This document shows, piece by piece, positions 55,636 to 64,000 of a stretch of 64,000 nt of DNA. The notes beneath the pieces are model-generated. The model ran no database searches. It saw only the letters and a program-made list of their open reading frames with translations, and was not told where the DNA came from. The stretch is taken from assembly GCA_963383645.1 (NCBI GenBank), contig OY726564.1, forward strand, positions 113,448,040 through 113,512,039. The letters run 5' to 3'. Origin of the DNA: Muscardinus avellanarius (taxonomy: Eukaryota > Chordata > Mammalia > Rodentia > Gliridae). The position numbers were made by a program, and so were the translations under genes. Numbering within the stretch: position 1 is the first letter of the stretch; each line of letters opens with the position of its first letter.

Positions 55636-56050
55636 GAAAACATCTTTGAATAGCATCAGTTCTAAGATGTGCTAATAGTAGCTGGTAGAAAAACCTAACA
55701 GAGTTCAGAGCTCAATAAGTTCTGGCTCACTAATCACCAAATTCTGTTGACTAAAGTGGGCATAGTAATGAGTCAAGCATTATTCGGTTTATCTACACTT
55801 CCCTGACTGTTGCCTTCAGACTACATTACCCACTTGTATACATCAAGAAGGGTGTATAAAATAAATACCCACTGACAATTGGGAACTGACAGTGTGTGAG
55901 GAAGTTTGTTTATAGCCTACATGATGGATGGCATCCATCAGACAGGTAATTCCTCCAGTGCATGGAGCATCTTCGTTCAGAGCACCTCAGGCACTGCTCA
56001 GCTCAGCAGCAACCTCTACCCCTTCTCCAAACAGCACACTTTGAAAATCA
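55636..56050. other. Unclassified sequence
   Basis: No gene or repeat recognised. Confidence 0.45.
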
Positions 56051-56054
56051 GAAC

Positions 56055-56123
56055 TAGCCCGGGTGTCTGTCAACAGATGCATGGATAAAGAAATTGCGGC
56101 ATATTCCAAACCCACAGTGGAAT

Positions 56124-56162
<39 letters not shown>

Positions 56163-56485
56163 GTGGTGGTGGTACTGGGGTTCCTGGAAGCCCTTCTACC
56201 TCCGGGCTACACTCCCAGACCTATTTTTACATTTTTATTTGGAAACAGGGTCTCCTAAGCCAGCGCGTGCAGCTGGCTTCGAACCTGCGCGATCCTCCTG
56301 TCTCCGCCTCCCAAGCGCGGGGATTACAAGCGTGCGCCACCACGCCCGGCCTCACAGTGGAATTCTACTCGGCCACAAAGAACAAAAATGATGTTGTTTA
56401 ATGATAATGGGTGGAGCTAGAGAATATTCTGCAGTTCATTCTCAGAAGGTCTCAGAAAGTCAAGGGTCATGTCTTTCTCTCATAT
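56055..56485 (+). mobile_element. L1 ORF2-end fragment split by a SINE
   Basis: GTCTGTCAACAGATGCATGG, then after the SINE CTACTCGGCCACAAAGAAC and GTCTTTCTCTCATATATGG: the usual order near ORF2's end. 56486-56885 beyond it is unclassified. Confidence 0.75.
56126..56352 (-). mobile_element. Young-type B1-dID SINE inserted in L1
   Basis: A 36-bp T tract, variant ID and CpG-rich B1. A perfect 13-bp TSD (CACAGTGGAATTC) lies at 56113-56125 and 56353-56365. Confidence 0.95.
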
Positions 56486-56887
56486 ATGGAAGCCAGAAAG
56501 AAAGTAGGAAACAAAAAGGACTTTGTATAAAAAGAGAGAGAGGAGTAGAAGAGTGGAAGGGTTTGGGGGAGTGAGTCGAGAGGGGAAAGGAGGACCGAGG
56601 AAGGAAACAGCTCAGATGAGGGCACGTCCACGTGGAGGTGGCACTACCAACCCCGCTGGCATGTGCGGGAGGAAGTGCGGGTTGGGCTGAGGAGGGACAT
56701 GCCCACGTACGCTGCATCGCCGTGCATCTCGCCATGGTGTAGAATTACAACGTGCCACTAAGGGCATACACAGTAAGTACAAAATCTTCACGGTTTTAAA
56801 AAGTGCGAAGGAGAGCTGACCATTAGGCTGAAGATGGGACAATCCGTTCTGGCAAGATCCACAATAAACTCACGGCCACTTGTATTT

Positions 56888-57035
56888 AGGACAGCTTGGG
56901 AGGCGGAGACAGGAGGATCGCGCAGGTTCGAAGCCAGCCGCACTGGCTTAAGAGACCCGGTTTCCAAATAAAAATATAAAAATAGGTCTGGGAGTGTAGC
57001 CCAGAGGTAGAAGGGCTTCCAGGAACCCCAGTACC

Positions 57036-57069
<34 letters not shown>

Positions 57070-57070
57070 G
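56888..57070 (+). mobile_element. 5'-truncated young-type B1-dID SINE
   Basis: Starts inside B1 (GCTTGGGAGGCGGAGACAGG), lacking its A-box part. The tail is (TA)n(CA)n at 57037-57069. Confidence 0.82.
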
Positions 57071-57762
57071 AACTTCCCTTTCTTGACTAGAGTGTTATTA
57101 GATAAAAAGCAACATAATATTGATTTTTTAAATGTTTTCCACACTTCTTTTAAAGACTGTATAGCAGGATGGCTTTGAATAGATTCGAGTCCTAAATGCC
57201 TGGGTTTGAACTTTATAAAGGGTGATAATCTTTCCTAGAAATAAGCATTACAGGGTGGTGATATCTCATCCTTGTTTCTTACTTCCCAAGGGAAAGATTT
57301 CAAGCAGAAAGCACAAATGGGGGAATATAAGAGCTTAATTTGGGGGAGCAGGGGTACAATTTTAAGAGAAAGCCATGATAAGGGGCTACACTCCAGAGAA
57401 AGAGTCTAGAAAGGTCCATTGCAGAAGCAGAATGGGGAGGAAGTTCTCTGTCTCTTTTCATACCACTGCTTAGTGCTGTGCTGGTTCCACCACGTTAGAA
57501 ACTTGCCTAGATGCCTCTGAGATGGACATTGCAGCTGGGTGGTGCGTCTCCTTGTCTCTTCTCATTAGGGCTGGCCCATTCCTTCCCCTGCCCTGCTCAT
57601 CTCTGCTATAACTACTAACAAGCTCAGGACCACTACTTAGGGCTCATCTGTACATTGGGGGCAGAGAGGGAAGGAGGATAATAAAAGTCTTTACCTGCTG
57701 ATGGATAGAGGTGATATAAAACTCGGAATTTTTCTGATTTTAGACAGGCTTAATGATGCACA
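57071..57762. other. Unclassified sequence with a distal AATAAAA
   Basis: No gene or repeat recognised. GATAATAAAAGTC at about 57678 could be the polyadenylation signal of an old LTR, but no LTR ends are visible. Confidence 0.35.
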
Positions 57763-57960
57763 TTTTTTTTTTGGTGGTACTGGTGTTCCTGGAAAACCTT
57801 CTACCTCAGGGCTACACTCCCAGTACCTATTTTTATACCTTTTTATTTGGAAACAGGGTCTCCTAAGCCAGCGCGCGTGGCTGGCTTCGAACCTGCACGA
57901 TCCTCCTGTCTCTGCCTCCCAAGCGCAGGGATTAAAAGCATACACCACCACACCCGGCGG
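57763..57960 (-). mobile_element. Young-type B1-dID SINE
   Basis: Perfect 10-bp TSD ATGATGCACA at 57753-57762 and 57961-57970. (CA)n follows at 57988-58038. Confidence 0.92.
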
Positions 57961-57982
57961 ATGATGCACAAATTTTATACTG

Positions 57983-58024
<42 letters not shown>

Positions 58025-58354
58025 ACACACACACACACCATCGGAGTCTGAGGCGGCACCCAGAACCCAACACACTAATATTTCTGTGTCAAAAAAAAAT
58101 GAATACTCACTAAAAGAGGTAAAACACAAACTGTGAAGAGTTGGGTGTCTGTGAGTCTTGATGGTAAACAGGTTGTACCAGATGAGTCATAATTGGCTTT
58201 AAGAGCACTTTGTAACCATAAGAAAGAAGCCTGGAATACGTACATTAATATCCAGCAGGTAGCAAGGAGTCAAGAAAAGTTAGTTATGACCATAATGTTC
58301 ATAATTATCATGGTCATCATAATTATCACTATTTTTAGAAGTAGTGGTAAATGA

Positions 58355-58702
58355 TTGTCTCAGCCAATATTCTCACTGCCACGATCCAAAAACCCTGACC
58401 ACACAACTGAAAGAAAGGAAAATTTATTTGCTCACAGCTTTTGGAGATTTCATGCTTCAGTCCATATGAGGTCAGGTCTGCAGAGCTCAGGACATGGTGA
58501 TAGGAAGCACAGAGAGGGAGTCAGGCTCTGCTCTCACATCACAGAGACCAGAATCCAGAGAGAGAGCAGGGGCAGGAGGAAACTCGTAATGCCCAAGGCC
58601 ACACCCCCAGGGACTCTTCCTTAGCAACCCAGCCACTCCTTCCAACATTGCCACTGCGTTACTGTGAGGGCTAGGGGAAGATTCTAATCCAAACCACGGC
58701 AC
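58355..58702 (-). mobile_element. MaLR-like solo LTR, copy 4
   Basis: Minus strand: TGTGCCGTGGTTTGGATTAG start, GGGGGTGTGGCCTTGGGC, GTGATGTGAGAGCAGAGCC, ATGGACTGAAG, GTGAGCAAATAAA and GTGTGGTCAGG near the end. Same family as copies 1-3. Confidence 0.75.
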
Positions 58703-58889
58703 AGTAATCTTAAGATTCACTCAATAATTATCTATACAAATGTGTTTCTGAAGCTAATATTTCTATCAAGGAGTAGTCATTATCTCTATCAAGCCAGAGG
58801 CTTTTGGGTATAGGGTAAGCCATACTCAATTTGTCACACTGTATCTAGATTTTTGGGTGGTATAAAAAGGAAAATATATAAAAAGAAAC

Positions 58890-59092
58890 ACCTAGCCAAT
58901 GCGGTGGCACACACCTGTAATTCCAGTGCTTGAGAGACTGAGTCAAGACTATCACAGGTTCGCAGCCAACCTCAGCAACTTAGCAAGGCCCTCCACAAAC
59001 TTAGTGAGATCCTGTTTCTAAACAAAACATAAAATAGGGGGTGTCACTTAGAGGTAGAATTCCCCTGAGTTAAATCCCCAGTTCCACAATAA
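58890..59092 (+). mobile_element. B1-dID SINE
   Basis: GCCAATGCGGTGGCACACAC start; ID AGAGGTAGAATTCCCCTGAG. Confidence 0.83.
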
Positions 59093-60103
59093 TTATACAT
59101 ACACACATACATACACCTATAACTTCAACATTTTCGCCTGCTTCTTTCAGAGTCTCTAGCTACTGAAGACTCTATTCCCTGTGAGCTCTTACTACTGTAT
59201 GTTGTCTTCCACGGGAAAGGTTCATGTGAAACACAGAATGAACCACGAAGCTAACAGAAAGAGTCAACACACAAGCCAACCAGACTGTCCGATTCAAACA
59301 CAGAATGAAATGAGGCCCTGGTATCTAGAGTATTCCCTCCGCACACAGCGAGTGTTATTTCTAGCCACTTAAAAGACACCAGTGAAAAGAACTCAAATGC
59401 TTAGCAAACAAGAGAGCCCGTTGGCATGTGAGAGGCATTGATGAGCCCTTAATGGCGCTCTTTCACGGCCTCGCCACTGACTCCAATTATAATCTCGACT
59501 CACAACCGCCCATGGTGAAGGTCTACGGGGCAGTGTGTGCGTCGTGAAAAGGGGTCTGCCATGGGACAAGCCACAGAGATGAGTGTGTGACATGGCAGGC
59601 GGCGTCCTGATAAAGAAGCGGGGCGCAGAGCTGCCTGTCAAGAATCAGCTCCAGGTCCGGCTGTGACGCCCGTCTGCTTTAACCTGTGAGACGCGGTTTC
59701 TATGTCTTGAAAATGTGTGAACTCAACGAACCTCTTCTAACGCCCCCATCCCCATGCTCAGGTGCCAATCTTCTCTCAGTCCAGACACACAGAACTGGAC
59801 CCCACCCCCGGGTCCCTGCGCGGCCTCCTCCAAGCTTCCCTCTCTCCCTCCACAACTGGGAGGCTAGTTTTCAGCCTCCATTCAGCAAAGGGAGGGATGA
59901 GCACCCTCGGGTGCTCAACAGTGTCAGAGGGGAGGAAGGAAGGGAAAGAGGGAGGCAGGGAAGTGGAAGGAAGAAAGGAGGGAGGGAGGAGGGAGAGGGA
60001 TGACCTGAGGGGTTTAAGGTGGCCGAAGCAGCGCACACAAGAGAACGGCGGGAGAGATGAACCTGCAGCATGAATGTCTTACTTTTAAGAAAGGTTATAT
60101 TAA
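59093..60103. other. Unclassified single-copy sequence
   Basis: No gene recognised. A GGAAG-rich tract lies at 59930-60000. Overlapping plus frames over 59686-60073 are compositional. Confidence 0.45.
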
Positions 60104-60104
60104 G

Positions 60105-60350
60105 CCGGACGTGGTGCGCACACTTGTAATCCCAACATGTGGGAGGCTGAGACCAGAGGAGCGCGGTGCGCGGACAGCCTCAGCTACTTAGTGAGGCTCT
60201 TTGCAACTCGGTGAGACCCCGTTTCAAAATAAAGAATAAAAAATGGAGCTGGGGACTTAGCTCGGAGGTAGAACGCCCCTGGGTTCCATCCCCAGTACTG
60301 CAAAAAAGAAAAAAGAAAGAAAAAAAAAGAAAGAAAAGAAAGGTCGTATT
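60105..60350 (+). mobile_element. B1-dID SINE
   Basis: GCCGGACGTGGTGCGCACAC start; A-rich GAAA tail to 60342. AAAGGT(T/C)(A/G)TATTAAG before and after suggests the duplication. Confidence 0.87.
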
Positions 60351-60351
60351 A

Positions 60352-60622
60352 AGTCAAGTGGACAGTGCTCACCTGTAGGCCCAGAACTTGGGAGACTGAG
60401 ACAGGAGGATCACAGGTTCAAAGCCAGCCTCAGCAACTTAGTGAGACACTCGGCAACTTAGACTCTGTTTCAGAATAATAATTTTAAAAAGGACCGTGAC
60501 TGTAGCTCAAAGGAAGAATGCTCCTGGGTTCAATCCACAGTACAAAAAAAGAAAGAGAGAGAAAGAGAAAGAGAGAAATGGAAGGAAAGAAGGGAGGGAG
60601 GAAGGAAGGAAGGAAGGAAGAG
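60352..60622 (+). mobile_element. B1-dID SINE with (GA/GGAA)n tail
   Basis: Dimer to 60546, then purine tetranucleotides (60547-60620). Confidence 0.83.
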
Positions 60623-61862
60623 CCATATTTGAAAATTTCAATTTAGAGAATATATTGTACTAGAGAATATTATAGAAATATCAATTTAATATTTTCTATT
60701 CTCAGTAATTTAAGTACTAAAAGTTTAATTGTATGACCCGCTATACAGGACCATGGCTTTAATACTGTGACGCTTTAAATCAATGAAGAACAAGTTATTT
60801 TTTGTCACCAAATGTTTTCCTTCATTGTTAGCATCTAATATCAATGTGGATAAGATGATAAACACCGATCTGTTAAAACGCAAGTGCTGAAAATTGGCAG
60901 GAAAGAAAAATGCAAGGAAATCTCCTGATCCACTGGGTGGGGAGACATTTCTACTACCAGAGTTGAAACATTAACGACTACTAATAACAAAACATACACC
61001 CTTTAACTTACTGAGTTAACCTAACATTAGGGTATATATTTCTATAACTTAACCCATAGTGCCGTTTGTAAATGTAAATAAATACATTTATGAGTGTAAA
61101 TGTTCAGGTTTCACTAATAGTCAAACAAACTCAAAACCATGTGTGAGTTCCCACTCACAACATGGTTTTCATCTCTTGAAAACGATTTGTTTTCAGCAGA
61201 TAAGATTTACATCTTAGCTCCCGAGTTCATGGTATTTAAAAATCAATAGTTCAGTATTTTTTAAACTAGGGGTTATAACCAATAACCAAGTTGTGAAATA
61301 AATTTTCAGGTGGATCATGACCTACATACATATTTTCATAATGGATAGGAATGGAATTCAATAGAAAATTCCTGAGTATTTCATGGGTAAAAAGGCCAAG
61401 CATCCTGTGACATGTTGGTTTCCATTTTGTGCACGCACTCCTAGTCACAATGAGGAAAGTGCTTCTTACAGTAAGAACCAGCCCATGACTGAAAAACACT
61501 ATCGGAGTCTTTAGTCCATTTGTGAAGATATATTCCAATTTCATAGTTCAACAGAAAAAAGTTCTCACTGAACCTAGAAGCAGAGAATTTTAGAGACTTA
61601 AAAAATTTTATCAAAGGCTTAAAAATCACTAACTGCTGGACCTTCAGTCCCACGGGGCTTCAGTTTGAAACAGTGCATCAAGGCAAGCGTCGCAGAGAAA
61701 GCGCAATGTGGGGGAGGGCCGGAGGGTGGGGTGTCGGGAGCCACGTGCCAGAGAGGAAGGGCAAAAAGGGAGAAATCCGGGACAGCTCAGAGATAGAGAG
61801 GGGCCACGCATCCCGTCAGCCACGGTCGTCGGGGCGCGGGCTTTTCTCCATAAACAGGAGGC
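60623..61862. other. Unclassified AT-rich sequence
   Basis: The longest repeat-poor stretch here. No frame has a recognisable domain; AT-rich to about 61620, then a GC-richer 240 bp. Confidence 0.45.
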
Positions 61863-61863
61863 T

Positions 61864-62095
61864 TTTATTGGTGCGTTAGAGTCTCACGTCCCAACATACA
61901 TGTATGCAGCACTGGGTGGGCTTTCCCCGCTCCCTCCCCATACCTGGTATTGAGGTTGACATTGGTACTCTCACATATGTACATATGTGGATGGACCCTC
62001 CCTCTCCTCCCTCTCCCCTTAGACCACCTCCCTGGCTCCCCTGGGGCTTCTCTCCCATCATCTGAAGTCCTCCGTAGCCCTATTGTTCAACATAT
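61864..62095 (-). mobile_element. L1 3' UTR fragment
   Basis: TTTTATTGGTGCGTTAGAGTC start, ACATATGTGGATGG and C/T-rich text as in the L1 tails at 46.8 and 53.9 kb (antisense). Confidence 0.65.
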
Positions 62096-62192
62096 AACCC
62101 TTGAATTTCTGGGACTGGATTTTGCACGAAGCGGTGACATGACCTGATTGACATGTTAAAAGCATCACATCAGCTATAAAGAGAAAGCCGTA

Positions 62193-62400
62193 GGGGCAGG
62201 GCGCAGCGACGTACACTTGTAATCCCAGTACTTGGGAGGCTAAAACAGGAGGATTGTGGGTTTGAGGCCCACCTCAGACACTTACCAAGACCCTCGGCAA
62301 CTTGGTGAGACTCTGTTTCAAGATAAACATAAAATGGGGCTTGGGGCGTAGCTCAGAGGTAGAATGATCCTGGGTTGAATCCCCAGTACCACAGAAAAAG
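62193..62400 (+). mobile_element. B1-dID SINE
   Basis: GCAGGGCGCAGCGACGTACAC start; ID GTAGCTCAGAGGTAGAATGA. Confidence 0.85.
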
Positions 62401-63098
62401 AAAGAGGGAAAGAGGAATAAATCATTGGGTTCAAAGGGAGACGCCAGTGAAGTAGAAGGTGTAAAGGTAACAGGCAGGCAGGGAGGTGGCAGAGGGGGCA
62501 GGTGGGAGATATCTTTAAAGACAGAGCCCACCTCACATGCATCTGGCAGGACAAGAAAGGCATGGCTCCACCCTCACTGAGGCTAGTCTACATTCCCATT
62601 TCACAACATCTCTCTAAAGCCAGTCATGATCCAGGTGTGCAAAATACAAAGAGGATCACACACTCGGATGGGGTTGACCTTTCAACTAAATAACGCCGCA
62701 CAGAGCAATCAAAGGACTTCAGTCGCACAATAACGCTTCCTCCTTTTCCTCCTGTGTTGTGATTATTTGTTAGACACATACACAAGATTCAAAAGGCCCC
62801 GGAAATCATAGCTAATAGACATTTCCTTCAAGTTAAGACACTTTGATGAAATTTGCATGATTTCCAAAACAAATTGGGTATCTGTAAAACAAAAGATTAA
62901 TGCACTTAAACTTAAAAAAATTGGAGATTCAGAACTATGTCAGACGTTTCAAATTAAAGTACATTATTATAAGAGTCTGTGCAAATGTTTCTTGACAATC
63001 TGGTTCATGTCATGTTGTTACACTAATTAATGGTGGCACACGAGAGTCAGCTCTCCAGGGAAGGACGGTCTGTGGGCCTGGGTAATGGGTTCAGGTCA
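62401..63098. other. Unclassified, with a repeat-poor AT-rich block
   Basis: No gene. 62810-63030 is free of recognisable repeats and contains ATTTGCAT (octamer-like) and TAATTAAT. Confidence 0.4.
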
Positions 63099-63099
63099 T

Positions 63100-63353
63100 A
63101 GCTAGACATGGTGGCGCACACCTGCAATCCCAGAAGCTGGGAGGCTGAGACAGAAGGATTCCAGGCTGCCTCAGCAACTTAGTAAGATCTTGTTTCAAAA
63201 ATAAAAGATAAAATAGGACTGGGGGTATAACTCAGAGGTAGAATACTCCTGGGTTTAATCCCCAGTAGGTAGAGAGGAAGGGAGGAAAAAAGGAAGGGAG
63301 GGAGAGAGGGAAGAAGGAAGGAAGGGAGGGAGAAAGGAAGGAAGGAAGGGAGG
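63100..63353 (+). mobile_element. B1-dID SINE with (GGAA/GGGA)n tail
   Basis: Dimer at 63100-63268 followed by purine tetranucleotides to 63353. Confidence 0.83.
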
Positions 63354-63773
63354 AATTAAAAGGTTTTTTTAAACATAGTGCAGTTGAACTACAACTAAAA
63401 AACACTGCTACCGCTTGACGAGCTACTTCATTCACTTCCACAAGCTGTCTTTGAAAGCGGCGACGCGCAGGTATCAAAAGGACATCAACAGAACCGGCAA
63501 CCGTCCCTCCTTCGTGAACTCACAATTGCATACGTTTGTCCTTCGCACACTGAAACCTCATGCCCCTGAGTGGTAGTGGGCCGCCTCCTAGAATTAAACT
63601 CTGCTCCCAAAGCTGCCCTTCCATTTCAGTCTTAGACTGTGCCTGTAAGCTGCTCATGGTGTTTCCCCCTGCAGTCTATTTATTTCCAAGCTGATGTTCC
63701 TACCTGTCCGGCCTGCTTGCCCTTCAGTCATCACCATGAACTACATTATGATGTAATACTATAATTCACTGAT
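63354..63773. other. Unclassified single-copy sequence
   Basis: No gene or repeat recognised. Confidence 0.45.
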
Positions 63774-63785
63774 AAAAGTATTCTA

Positions 63786-63976
63786 GGCCGGGCGTGGTGG
63801 CGCGCGCTTGTAATCCTCGCGCTTGGGAGGCGGAGACAGGAGGATCGCGCAGGTTCAAAGCCAGCCGCGCTGGCTTAAGAGACCCTGTTTCCAAATAGAA
63901 ATATAAAATAGATCTGGGAGTGTAGCCCGGAGGTAGAAGGGAATCCAGGAACCCCAGTACCACCAAAAAAAAAAAA
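63786..63976 (+). mobile_element. Young-type B1-dID SINE, near-consensus
   Basis: GGCCGGGCGTGGTGGCGCGC start and uninterrupted A tail. A 12-bp TSD with one mismatch (AAAAGTATTCTA) lies at 63774-63785 and 63977-63988. Confidence 0.93.
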
Positions 63977-64000
63977 AAAAGTATTTTAGAAAAAGCAATT

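Overview
The window is nuclear DNA of a placental mammal, most likely a rodent. It contains several dozen copies of a dimeric SINE in which a 7SL-derived B1 module (GGCGTGGTGGCGCAC near the start, GGTTCAAGGCCAGCC in the middle) is joined through an A-rich linker to an ID-like, tRNA-derived module (GTAGCTCAGAGGTAGAATG, then GGTTCAATCCCCAGTACC). That B1-dID layout is known from squirrel-related, dormouse and beaver-related rodents; I cannot name the species. L1, L2, HAL1, MER5A and MaLR LTR fossils fit this placement. I found no host protein-coding gene, no tRNA or rRNA gene and no CRISPR. The window reads as intergenic or deep-intronic sequence built from layers of retroelements and microsatellites. 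The only long conserved reading frame is an L1 ORF1 on the minus strand (320 codons).

Layout. 1-5235: old MaLR and L2 fossils, a solo ERV LTR with a 5-bp duplication nested in a MaLR LTR, and nested SINEs. 5240-6640: an AT-rich minisatellite (about 50-bp unit) with a 354-bp higher-order period. 6750-23060: SINEs, a MaLR-like LTR, L1 tails, HAL1-like and MER5A fossils, microsatellites. 23061-25863: one L1 insertion with an intact 5' UTR, ORF1 and 3' UTR, but about 0.9 kb of old antisense L1 sequence where ORF2 should be; a 10-bp target-site duplication (TSD) brackets it all. 25895-33675: L2, SINEs, two more MaLR-like LTRs. 33751-40081: the main object of the window. 40082-42160: an old, 5'-inverted L1 that is its insertion site. 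42160-64000: more SINEs, microsatellites, L1 tails, a fourth MaLR-like LTR and unclassified stretches.

The strongest candidate for something undescribed is the 6.3-kb composite retroposon at 33767-40065. From 5' to 3' it has four and a bit CpG-rich 124-bp monomers, a unique segment of about 490 bp, a GC-rich VNTR of about 4.8 kb (about 48 copies of a 99-bp dimeric unit), a unique segment with CCAAT and TTTAAAA boxes, a tail resembling the local L1 3' UTR, and an A-rich end. A perfect 16-bp TSD flanks it. Its architecture parallels the hominoid SVA and gibbon LAVA elements but its parts look different. With the chimeric L1 at 23 kb, it suggests the L1 machinery of this lineage mobilises composite RNAs that carry an L1 3' UTR.
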